From NCBI GenBank assembly GCA_001275005.1, contig JWZX01003102.1, positions 1 through 27,801 of the forward strand: 27,801 nucleotides of DNA. Direction: 5' to 3'. Source of the stretch: Chrysochromulina tobinii. Lineage: Eukaryota > Haptophyta > Prymnesiales > Chrysochromulinaceae. The translations under genes were made by a program, and so were the position numbers. Shown piece after piece: positions 1-8,440 of the stretch. The notes beneath the pieces were generated by a model. That model was given only the letters and a program-made list of their open reading frames with translations. It searched no databases and was not told the DNA's origin. Within the stretch, counting starts at the first letter, position 1, and every line of letters starts with the position of its first letter.

Positions 1-235
1 GGAGCACCCCTCTTGGGTCCTCGCCCAAGGGACCCCCAAATTCCAGTTTCCGAGTTTCCGAGTTTCCGAGGCCCCCTCTTCGGTCCAAGGCAGATGGAAT
101 CCCAAATTCCAGATTCCGAGTTTCCGAGTTTCCGAGGACCCCAAGGAGGACCCCTCTTGGGTCGCAGGACGCAGCAAGAGGGACCCACAAATTCCCAGAT
201 CCAAGTTTCCGAGTGTAATACCTAGTGCTCACCGC
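1..235. repeat. Imperfect tandem repeat with TTTCCGAG microrepeats
   Basis: A segment built around AAATTCCAG followed by one to three TTTCCGAG octamers and a C-rich stretch (CCCTCTTGGGTC type) recurs about three times, near 36-70, 101-137 and 186-214. It starts at or before the window edge, so its full extent is unknown. The short reading frame across it only reflects the repeat and is not counted as a gene. Confidence 0.75.
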
Positions 236-936
236 AACGTAGGGAGCACAGATTCCAGAATACAGAGCGCAGTTTCTATTTCCGCTCCTGTACTTTCGTG
301 TAGCCCGCAGTCAATAGTGTGTGAGTGGCATCAATTTCAGGGCCTAAATGTAGTGATTTACAGTCAATATCGCCAAAATTTTCGCGCCTGCGGCGGGCTG
401 AAAACCCGCGCGCTACGCGCGCGGGGCAACTTGATTACCCCCCCTCTATAGAGCACCCCCGTCACCTCCCAAGAGGCCGTCGACACCCCGGGCGGTAGCC
501 GGGACACACGGGGACCAAAATAGTAGAACCAAAACGGTTAAACGGGGACACGTCTAGAGAATCAATTCACAAGATGACGCGAACAAAGTGATGACTCGGG
601 ATCCAGCTCTGGCCATGTGGCATGTCTGGGCGCGCTGCCTCTGGCGCTCTCCGCTCAACCGCGGCCCCATGCCCTGGGGGGGTTTTCTGCTTCTTTAATG
701 CATGATGTCAACTGACCCGGCGGCCCCAGAAGAGCGAGAAGAGACCGTACCCGGGGGTGTGGGCGTGTGGCTCACCGCCACGGGCCGTCATGCACGGGGC
801 ATCTCCTTAAGCCTCTCATCTCCGTCGCGCGGACCGTCCTCTACACGCGCGCGAACAGAGAGAGTCATAATTCAGAATTGTTATTCTCTTCATCCACCCC
901 GCACCTACGGTATCACACTTTTCACAGTCGCTGGAA
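236..936. other. Gene-free stretch
   Basis: I see no coding pattern, RNA gene or clear repeat here. It lies between the tandem repeat at the window start and the 3' end of the minus-strand membrane protein gene, so it probably includes that gene's 3' UTR. Confidence 0.5.
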
Positions 937-1947
937 CTAGGCCGCCAGCTTCCGCGGCGACACCGCTGCCTTGAGGGTGTCCACGGCCCACGCGTCGGTC
1001 TCCGTGAGGTCGAGGAGGGCGCGGAGGGGCTTGACCGTGCGCGCGGCCTCGGCGAGCGCAGCGACGCCGTCCAGCGCCGCGCCCGCTCCGCAGAGCACCA
1101 AGTGGCAGGCGTCGGCCGCACCTTTGGCGAAGGCCATAGGGTCGGGCGTTGGGGCGCCCAGGACGCGTAGAAGCGCCGCGAGAAGGCGCACGAACGCTCC
1201 GGTCATGAAGGCGAGCGGTGGCATGCCCTGCCGGCGCAGGTGAAGCGCTCCGAGCATCGAGCTCACCGCCGCATTCTGGGGCCGCGTCAGTGCTAGGTCG
1301 AGCTGCACGAGGGCCACGGCGGTAAGGGCGAGGGCGGCTGCGCCCATCAGGCCAATCCGGCGCATGCTCACGAGATACTCGCTGCGGCGGCGGCGCGGCA
1401 GTGAGGCGACCTGCCGGTAGACGCGCTGCGCGACCCATACCTGCACGCCCAGGCGCACTGGCCGCGTGATCTGCCGGCTGCCGAGGGCCACGCTCGCTGC
1501 CGCGTGGAGTGGGATCACGCCCTCTGAGGCTGCGCCGACGCCGCCGCCGACGAGCCATGCGCCGAGCGTCACGAGGACGAACTGGACGACCTCGCAGAGC
1601 ACCACGGCGACCGATGTGGCCACGAGCACCGACTGCCGGCGGGCTTCCGCGCTCAGCTCGCCTCCAGGCAGCTGCGAGAGCGCCGCATCCACGGCTGCCT
1701 TCACGAGCGCCGTCGCGTTGCCCATGTTGAGCGGCAGCGAATCGCCGCCACCGCCACTGACGCCCACAAGCCGTGCGAGCGTGCGCAGCGCCTCCACGTC
1801 CGCGGCCCCGCGCGCGGCCATCGCCCTTGAGAGCAGTGTGAGCATCTCGTCCGTGCCCTTCTCCCCGCCGCGGTCCCCGCCGCGGTCGCCGCCGAGGGCG
1901 GCGACCTGCGCGGCGATGCGCGGCTGGAAGAGTTTTGCATGATACAT
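937..1947 (-). CDS. Unrecognised multi-pass membrane protein
   Basis: A 336-residue open frame whose first ATG is at 1947; the frame is open a few codons further up but without another ATG. I do not recognise the family. The N-terminal 100 residues are Ala/Gly-rich with a short GGDRGGDRGG repeat (19-28). Hydrophobic segments lie near 107-134, 199-220 and 242-263, with more amphipathic hydrophobic helices at 277-300. Arginine-rich stretches between them (162-180, 185-197) suggest membrane-interface helices. The segment around ITRPVRLGVQVWVAQRVYR faintly recalls the helix after the membrane segment of FAM210/DUF1279 proteins, but that is only a resemblance. The gene is divergent from the thioesterase gene, with about 210 bp between the two start codons. 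A missed upstream exon with an organellar targeting sequence is possible. Confidence 0.5.
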   Translation of the reverse strand: MYHAKLFQPRIAAQVAALGGDRGGDRGGEKGTDEMLTLLSRAMAARGAADVEALRTLARLVGVSGGGGDSLPLNMGNATALVKAAVDAALSQLPGGELSAEARRQSVLVATSVAVVLCEVVQFVLVTLGAWLVGGGVGAASEGVIPLHAAASVALGSRQITRPVRLGVQVWVAQRVYRQVASLPRRRRSEYLVSMRRIGLMGAAALALTAVALVQLDLALTRPQNAAVSSMLGALHLRRQGMPPLAFMTGAFVRLLAALLRVLGAPTPDPMAFAKGAADACHLVLCGAGAALDGVAALAEAARTVKPLRALLDLTETDAWAVDTLKAAVSPRKLAA

Positions 1948-2158
1948 CAGCGCGCTACGAGGCGCCACCGCTGCCGTCAGAGTAAGCGGCGCGAGCGGCC
2001 ACCATGAGAGTGAAAGAGGCGGGATGGACTGAATGTATTGGCGCCATACTTTTCTTTCGGCCTTTGCGGAATATCGTGCACTTTACCGTGAATCCCCCTA
2101 TTACTTACGAAACTCGTTCGGGTTCGGGAAAAGGCGACACGAGTACAAACTCCGTACT
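1948..2158. promoter_or_regulatory. Putative shared promoter of a divergent gene pair
   Basis: The start codons of the minus-strand membrane protein and the plus-strand thioesterase are only about 210 bp apart, so both promoters and 5' UTRs must fit here. The region is less GC-rich than its flanks (for example 2030-2150). No specific binding site is recognised. Confidence 0.4.
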
Positions 2159-3242
2159 ATGTATCCAGACCAACCTCTCATGTCCGACGAGGAGGACATC
2201 GACGCACTTGGGATCAAGGCACTGAAGGAGCTGATCACCTCCTGTGGCCTCTCCACCGAGGACTGCATCGACAAAGTGGATCTCCGCGCTCGCGCGCGGG
2301 AGGCGCTCGAGGCGAAGAAGGCGAAGAAGGCGACGTCATCCTCCGCAGCGCCATCGCCTCCATCGCGGCCTGCGGAGCGGCAGATGGGCGGCTACTCGTG
2401 CCTCGTCCAGGGTCCCGCCGACCTAATCGCGGGGGACGCCGGTGCCCCCGCAGCAGATCTGCTCATAATCGTGCTCCACGGCCTCGGTGCCACGAACAGA
2501 GACTTGGTGGATGTGGTGCCCATGCTCATCGAGCAGGAGCCCAAGCTCAGCGCGGCGCGCATCGTTACCGTCTGCCCGCAGGCGCCGCCGGGTCCGATGG
2601 GGAACGCGTGGTGGACGTTCGACGTCCAGAGCTTGATCATGACCCAGATGATGCCCGCGGGCCCGCAGAAAGAGGCGGCAATGGCTAAGATGATTCGTGA
2701 GAAGCCACAGGACCTGGACACGTGCCGCGCGAGGATGAAACAGCTCATCGAGGAGGCGCGCGCAATCGCCGGCGGCGCGGCCGGCCAGCTCTCGCCCAAA
2801 CGGCTCGTACTCTGCGGATTCTCGCTCGGCGCCATCACCTCGCTTGATGTTGCGCTGCAGATGAAAGAGGTGCGTGCGAGCACACAGGACATGCCCATGG
2901 CTTCCTTACGTGCGCATGTGCGCATCATGCACGCGCATCGAGCACCCGCGTTGTGTCTCTGTTCGGCAGGGCGAGGGACCTTCCGGTGTGATCTTCATGA
3001 ACGGCGCGCCGATCGTCGTCGATGAGTGGGCCGCGGGACTCAAGAGGCATTCGGGGCTGCCCGTGCATATCACCAGCGGGCTCAACGATATGACTCTGCC
3101 CAACTACTCATCGGAGTGGGTTCGACAGCTGCTGCAGACCAACGGCGCAACGGTGACGCATAAGTACCACCCCGGCGGGCACGAAATCGGTGGGAAGGAC
3201 GTCGTCCAGAGCATCGCCAGCTTCCTCTCCAGCCGTCTGTGA
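2159..3242 (+). CDS. Acyl-protein thioesterase / carboxylesterase-like serine hydrolase
   Basis: An alpha/beta hydrolase of the phospholipase/carboxylesterase (APT1/LYPLA) family, which typically removes palmitate from proteins in the cytosol. It is encoded by two exons, 2159-2869 and 2970-3242, joined in phase 0 across a 100-nt GT-AG intron; reading through the intron gives a false extension. The 327-residue product has the oxyanion segment LHGLG (106-110), the nucleophile motif GFSLG with Ser222, Asp277 in SGLND, and His308 in HPGGHEI, so the triad is complete. An extra N-terminal helix domain (about 12-58, IKALKELITSCGLSTEDCIDKVDL) resembles SAP or ARMET/MANF C-terminal helices and is followed by a Ser/Pro/Ala linker. 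The frame is open back to an ATG at 2033, which would add 42 residues; I prefer 2159 because the shorter form begins just before the conserved helix. The substrate is inferred from the family only. Confidence 0.88.
2870..2969 (+). other. Intron of the thioesterase gene
   Basis: GT at 2870 (GAG/GTGCGT) and AG at 2969 (CGGCAG/GGCGAG). Removal restores one continuous hydrolase frame in phase 0 between MKE and GEGPSGVIFMNG, which is where the next core strand of the fold is expected. Confidence 0.9.
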
Positions 3243-3910
3243 GGACAGAAGTCGTAAATGTGAGCCCCCCGTCGCGGGAAGATGTGAGCGCAGTAACGAA
3301 AGGGTTGACTTTGGCGGGGCCGACACATACCTAACTGGGCTAACACTCCTCACACGCATTCACACACGGACACGACCACGCTGTGGTGTCCGATGTTAAC
3401 AAATTGGATAGTTAAGTCCGATGTCAGCACACAAAGGTCAAAGCTCAACCCCGGAACAACACACCGCACGGAAAGGTCCGGCGCGGACTCCGGTCGAATA
3501 CGGTCGTCAAAGCTTCTCAAAGCGGGCTACTAGGGAAAGCGGTGGTAGCGGTCTGGACGGACCGACCCCGAATGCGATGCGCGTGCGGGGTCTACCAGAG
3601 AGGTGCGGTGAGCCCCTACAGTACGGCCGGTAATCGCCGCGATGAAACGGCGAGCATTGCAATTGGCGAGATGACCGATGTGCATTGCCGATGTGCGAAC
3701 TCGAATCCGGGGTTCCGGGCCGCGGGCCCCCCATCCCCATCAAGCTCCCCATAGCCTTCGACCGATCGACCTCGCCTTTCAGTCCGGGAATTGGGTGGGG
3801 GGAATTGGTTTTAAGAGTGGTGGGAGTGTTGAGGTTTCTTCCGCGAATGCCCGGGACGACGTTCAGCGCCCGCCCTTCCATGCCCTTCTTTGGAAGTGAG
3901 AGAGGACGCC
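3243..3910. other. Gene-free stretch upstream of the BI-1 gene
   Basis: It separates two plus-strand genes. I see no conserved coding frame; open frames here are short or antisense and have low-complexity composition. It likely holds the thioesterase 3' UTR and the BI-1 promoter and 5' UTR. A small non-conserved 5' exon of BI-1 cannot be excluded. Confidence 0.45.
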
Positions 3911-5023
3911 ATGACGCAGTCTTTTGCTGTGCTTGCGAGTCTTTTGTGCACTGCGACGCCCGATGAAAACCCAAAATACGAGGCGCACGTCGTCGTCAGC
4001 AGCTCGTCACCCGCCACAGTCAGGGCCGCGGAGTACGAATACGTCCCCGTTTGGGTCGACCACCCGCCTCCGCCGCCACCGCCGCCGCTCGACAAGATTC
4101 ACCCCAACTGGGTGCCACTGTACTTCTTGCTGGCGCTGATAGTGGCGTGGGTGCTCGTGATGATCGCCGTCCAGTACAGCCTGCGCTGCTGGGGCCCCGG
4201 ATCGTCCGGCGAGCGCAAGCCACTCTACTATTCCACCCGGCCAGCACGCAAGAGAGACTTTGGCGAGCCCACCTGGATGGGTGTGGATCCATCCGTCATC
4301 GACGCAAACATGTCCATCGACGCGTCCGTGCGCGCGGCCTTCATCCGCAAGGTGTACGCCATCCTCGCCACGCAGCTCGTCGCGACCGTGGCCATCGTGG
4401 TCGGTCTAATCTACGCGTCCTTCTACAAGGGCAATGAACACGTGCTCACCGCGTTCGGCGTGTTCATCACAGGGCCGGGCTACTACCTCAGCTTGCTGTT
4501 CCTCATCATCGCTCTCTTTGTGCTGTGCTGTCTCATGTGTGTGCGCGACAAGTACCCTGAGAACATGATCTGCCTCGCGGTCTTCACCGCCTGCATCTCC
4601 CTCGAGGTAGGCATCATCTGCGTCCTGTACTATGACGCGGGCTTCGGGAGCGACCTGCTGCTCGCGTTCGTGCTCACGGCCGCCACCTTTCTGCTCCTGA
4701 CCGTCTTCACCATCGTCTCTCGCATCGACTTTACGTTCCTCGGTCCGCTGCTGTGCATCGGCCTCTTCGTGCTCCTCTTCTGGTCGTGCATCCTCTCGAT
4801 CTGCATGGCCTTCGGCGGCTACTCGGCCAGCTGGTCTCTCGCGTGGGTCATCGTGGGCATGATCATCTTTGTCGGCTTCATCATCTACGACACGTACATG
4901 ATCGTGACCCGGCTGGGCGTCGACGACTATGTGATCGCCGCCATCGAGCTCTACCTCGACATGATCAATATGTTCATGCTCATCCTGTCGTGCCTCACGC
5001 TCTGTGGTGGCGATAATAGGTAA
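3911..5023 (+). CDS. Bax inhibitor-1 / TMBIM (lifeguard) family membrane protein
   Basis: A single-exon gene for a 370-residue protein of the BI-1/lifeguard (UPF0005) family, seven-pass membrane proteins of ER or Golgi that leak calcium and suppress cell death in animals and plants. The family core starts near 135 (ASVRAAFIRKVYAILATQL) and runs to the end, with hydrophobic helices near 150-170, 190-212, 218-241, 247-270, 276-301, 308-327 and 345-366. The family signatures IIYDTYMI (Asp327) and LYLDMINMF (Asp350) supply the two acidic residues that act as the pH-sensing pair in bacterial homologues. Upstream is a Pro8 stretch (52-59) and an additional hydrophobic helix (67-90) not usual for the family, predicting eight membrane spans or a long-range topology change. 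The first ATG, in a good context (gccATGa), is at 3911. Localisation is inferred. Confidence 0.93.
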   Translation: MTQSFAVLASLLCTATPDENPKYEAHVVVSSSSPATVRAAEYEYVPVWVDHPPPPPPPPLDKIHPNWVPLYFLLALIVAWVLVMIAVQYSLRCWGPGSSGERKPLYYSTRPARKRDFGEPTWMGVDPSVIDANMSIDASVRAAFIRKVYAILATQLVATVAIVVGLIYASFYKGNEHVLTAFGVFITGPGYYLSLLFLIIALFVLCCLMCVRDKYPENMICLAVFTACISLEVGIICVLYYDAGFGSDLLLAFVLTAATFLLLTVFTIVSRIDFTFLGPLLCIGLFVLLFWSCILSICMAFGGYSASWSLAWVIVGMIIFVGFIIYDTYMIVTRLGVDDYVIAAIELYLDMINMFMLILSCLTLCGGDNR

Positions 5024-5470
5024 CGGCAGCGGCCAGGCAAGGCTACGGTGGAGACCCCACGCGCGCAGTGTGCGTAACAGCGCGTTGCCTCTGTTCACTC
5101 TCGTCTTCATATAATTTTTGCGGAGACCCGTCTCACGATTCCCGCTTTCCGGCTTCACACGCGCCGGCGTCGCCGCCCGCCCCCGACCCGACCGCCGACC
5201 CGGCGCGGGGGGGGGGGACCCCGCGACGAGGACCCCGGACCCAGACGCATGAGGCTTGAGACGTTGAGAGGGACGCGTCGAGGACCGGCGCGGCGAGCGC
5301 GCGCGGCGACGAGCGAAGCCCCCCCCCAAAGTGCACCTGCAATCAGTTGCCTGCAATTCCCATGGCAATACCTTACTTGTAGGTGACATGGTGACAATTC
5401 ACGTCAAATTCGACTTGACTTGACTTGACTTCTCGTCGACGTGCGCGTCACGTACTGGAAACCTGTACAA
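5024..5470. other. Intergenic region with G11 run and GACTT repeat
   Basis: It lies between the BI-1 stop and the LAS1 start. It contains a homopolymer of eleven G at 5207-5217, a C-rich run near 5321-5328 and a (GACTT)4 microsatellite described separately. No gene is seen. Confidence 0.5.
5412..5431 (+). repeat. (GACTT)4 pentanucleotide repeat upstream of LAS1
   Basis: Four perfect GACTT copies end 39 bp before the LAS1 start codon. The same pentamer, also exactly four copies and also in the sense orientation of the downstream gene, lies upstream of the proline-rich gene at 15742-15761. Confidence 0.85.
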
Positions 5471-7892
5471 ATGGCCGTCGCGACGACGATGCCTTGGGCG
5501 TCGTGGCACGAGTGGCACGAGGCATACTCGCTCTTCTTCGCACTCGACGAGCCGGCCAAGCGCACGCTTGGGGTCGAGCTCGGCGAAGTCTGGCGTGCCC
5601 GCGGCCAACTGCCGCTTGCGGTCGACGCGACCGCAGCGCTCACCGAGCTGGCGTTGCTCATTGAGCATGCGCCGCACGCGGCATCGGAGCATGCTGTGCG
5701 GCTCATGTATGCGATGACGATCACGCGCCTGGTCAATGGTGTGGTTGATCCACTGCAGCAGGGCGCGCGGGCCGTCTCCGTCAAGTTTCTCGCGCAGACT
5801 GTCGGCTTGCCTCCGATGCTGGTCGAGCTGCGGCACGAGTGCACGCACAACCAGCTGCCGTCGCTTGGGCGCTTGCGGCACGCGGCGGAACACGCACTGC
5901 TCTGGCTCCACGAGCACTATTGGTTACGTCAGCGCGCGCTGCTCTCGAACCTTCATTCGACGCTCGACACGGCGCTGCGCACATATGATCATGCGACGCG
6001 AAGGCGCGCGGCGCGCGGCGAGCCGCCGCTTCGGAAGCACGTGCTCGCATGCGCGACGGAGCTGGAGCGCGTGCTGCACCCGGTTCAGCTGAGTACCCAC
6101 CTAGTGCCCGCCTTGCTCGACGGCGGCTTCCTCGCACCTCGGCCCGCGACCGGCGCGGGTACGACAGCCGCCGCCACCAGCGCTGCCGACGCCGATGGCG
6201 CTGCCGACGCCGATGGGAGCACTGAGGCGGCTGCCGCGGTCGATGTGTCCAATGCAGGGGCGCAGGAGACGGAGGGGGGCGAGGAGGTGCTCGAGCCCAC
6301 GTGGGAGGAGCGCCGGTTGCAGTGGAGCGTCCTCCTTGCACGACTGTACAAGCTGTGGAAGCGCCAGTCCTTATTTGGACAGTCCTTGCATGCATCGTTG
6401 CTGCTCGGCTGTGTGAAACGTCTCGAGGCAGAGGCGGCTGCACGCGGCGCGGGCGGCGCGGGCGACGCGGGAGGAGCGCCGGGGGGGGCTAGCGAGTACG
6501 CCGGCGCCGGCGAGCGCCCGGCGCCTGCTTGCACTGCAGCGGTGGGCGTTACACTTTTTGGAGGAGAGCCGTGGCGGCGGTTGCGGCGGTGGTGGTACAG
6601 CCGGGGCGATGGAGGCCGACGCGGCGGACGCGTCGGCGGTCGCGAATGTCGCCTTGGACGCGCACGCTACGGCGCCCGCTGCCGAGCCGGACGCGGACGC
6701 CGTATCGGGCGCGCTCGAGAGGGCACTACTGCTGGATGCTGAGACTGTGCGACTCCTCATCTCGACTGCCGCACGCGCCGCTGCGGGCTGGGGCCGACCG
6801 GTCGTGCTGCGGGCGCTCAGGCTGGCCGCGGACTCGCACAAGCCAGACGCGCGCAAGGGCGAAGGGCGGCCGCTGCTGCCGGACAACTGCTCGAGCGCTC
6901 TCCTCTGCATTCCCGGAGGACGGCGCGGTGCTTCGGCCGGGGCGCGCACAGCCTCGGCGGGGCGTCGAGCGTCGGGTTCGTCAGTTTCGTCGGGTTCGTC
7001 AGGGACGCTCGGCCAGGCGCGCCGGCTGCTACCGCTGCCTAATTTGGCAGTCGAGCTGCCTAATTTGGTCACCCATACGCGCCGACTGCTACGGCTGCAG
7101 GCTGCGGCGGCCGCCATCCTCCGGGTAGAGCCGTTGTCCACCGACGCGGTCACCGACGACGCGCCATCTGCCACTGAGACACAGCCCGAGGCGATGGAGG
7201 AGGAGGCGGTGGGGGAGGCGGCGGAGGCGGCGGCAGAGGCGGCAGGAATGGTGGTAGCGCCGGCGGGTGACGAGACGGGTGATGAAGGAGCGGCCGTTCA
7301 CGAGACGGGTGATCAAGGAGCGGCCGGGCTGCGCGCGCGCTTCAGCCGCGCGCTCGCCCCCGGCAGCGCCTGGCGCGTATGCCGCCGATGGACACCGATA
7401 CCATTGGGGGAGGCCCCTCCCCCCGTCGCGGTGCTAGCGGCCCTTGGTGGCCGTGCCGCTCCGCTGGATACTGGTAAACTGGCAGCGGCCTTCGAGGCAC
7501 TCGAGGAGCCGCCAGGACGAGGCGACCACCGCGGCTCAGCATCCGGCGACGATCAGACCGTGCCCGACTCGGCGCCTCTGTCGTTGAGCGCCCTTCGACC
7601 CAAGACGGGTGAGTACGCTGACCTTCCACCACCCGCCATGGCGATGGCTGAGGGCTGGGCACCGGCAGAGGCGACCTCAGACGCTGCGCTGGCGGCCAAG
7701 ATGGAGGTGGCTCGCGCGCCGGCGGCTCCACTGCCGGTGAGGCTGCTAGTACGCCGGCAGGGGCTCGGGGCGGCCAGCCCCGCACCCAATGCGGTCCAGC
7801 CATCGGCGTTTGCACGAGTTGGAGGAGAGGCCGGTGGCGCCACGGGGCGCAAGCGGTCGAGGAGCGCCGACAGAGGAAGGCGCGCCAAATGA
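5471..7892 (+). CDS. LAS1: LAS1 family pre-rRNA processing endonuclease, apparent frameshift
   Basis: LAS1 is the HEPN-type RNase that, with polynucleotide kinase Grc3/NOL9, cuts ITS2 in the nucleus during 60S ribosome maturation. The N-terminal 151 residues match the family closely: PWASWHEW (8-15), the W..RGQLP segment (41-48), RLMYAMTITRLVNGVVD (77-93) and the catalytic HEPN motif RHECTH (121-126), then LPSLGRLRHAAEHALLWL. The first ATG is at 5471; the frame is open slightly further up without an ATG. At a run of eight G (6481-6488) the family-like reading moves to another frame: downstream it reads ARRLLALQRWALHFLEE and goes on to the stop at 7890-7892. A motif WRVCRRWTPIPLGEAPP near 7369-7419 resembles the C-terminal tail by which Las1 binds Grc3. 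No GT-AG intron fits the switch, so one extra G or a genuine +1 slip is most likely. Low-complexity Ala/Glu/Gly inserts are lineage-specific. Confidence 0.88.
7266..7326 (+). repeat. 30-bp direct duplication inside LAS1
   Basis: Two consecutive in-frame units of about 30 bp encode DETGDEGAAV and HETGDQGAAG in the acidic low-complexity linker of LAS1. A smaller duplicate (CTGCCTAATTTGG at 7036-7048 and 7060-7072) occurs earlier in the same linker. Confidence 0.8.
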
Positions 7893-8440
7893 GCATGTTG
7901 GTTTCTGCGCCGCACACATTCTGATTCCTGTCCTGAACTGACCGCGCGGGTCGAAACGGTCAGCTGTCGCGGTACCCCGTCGGCCGTCCGGTGCGGGCGC
8001 GTGGGTGCTGGGTGTGAAGCCGGACTGAGCGTGCTCCGTGCTGACGGTGACGCCGTGACCTCCCCAGTCCCCTGCAACGCGGCAACGTCGGCACCCGGTT
8101 TGTCGTTTTTTCGCGCCGGACCTTATTTTTGCTACTTTAGATGAATCCAGTGGAACCTCACTCTAGAAAACACATGATCTGTACCCTGTACCGGCGAGCG
8201 GCGAGCGAGAGCGGATCATGCTGGCGACGACCAAAGTATGAATGAGAATGTAATATGTGCGATCGGAACGGATAGCAAAACGAGGTTGGTCGCGAGCCGG
8301 AGCGATGCGACTATATGCATCGCCCCTCTCTGAATCATATCGCTGCCTCCCCGGAGGACCGATCCCGTCCGGGGCCAAGAGGTGGCTGCCTCCCTGCGCG
8401 CTGCGTTGGCGCGTCAGCGTCGGCGTCGGCAGCGTCGTTG
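7893..8440. other. Gene-free stretch between convergent genes
   Basis: It separates the 3' ends of LAS1 (+) and the GGNBP2-like gene (-) and so should hold two 3' UTRs. It includes a T-rich patch near 8100-8140. No coding pattern, RNA gene or repeat is recognised. Confidence 0.45.

Noticed and set aside
3507-3974. 155-codon minus-strand frame in the gap before BI-1
   Set aside because: It overlaps the BI-1 start, has Pro/Arg/Ser-rich composition and no recognisable feature.
4406-5389. 327-codon minus-strand frame rich in Asp/Glu/His
   Set aside because: It is the exact antisense of the BI-1 membrane helices; its charge pattern is what complementing hydrophobic codons produces.
6371-7174. 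267-codon minus-strand frame over LAS1
   Set aside because: Ser/Ala/Arg-rich antisense shadow with no recognised motif; the plus strand has family motifs on both sides.
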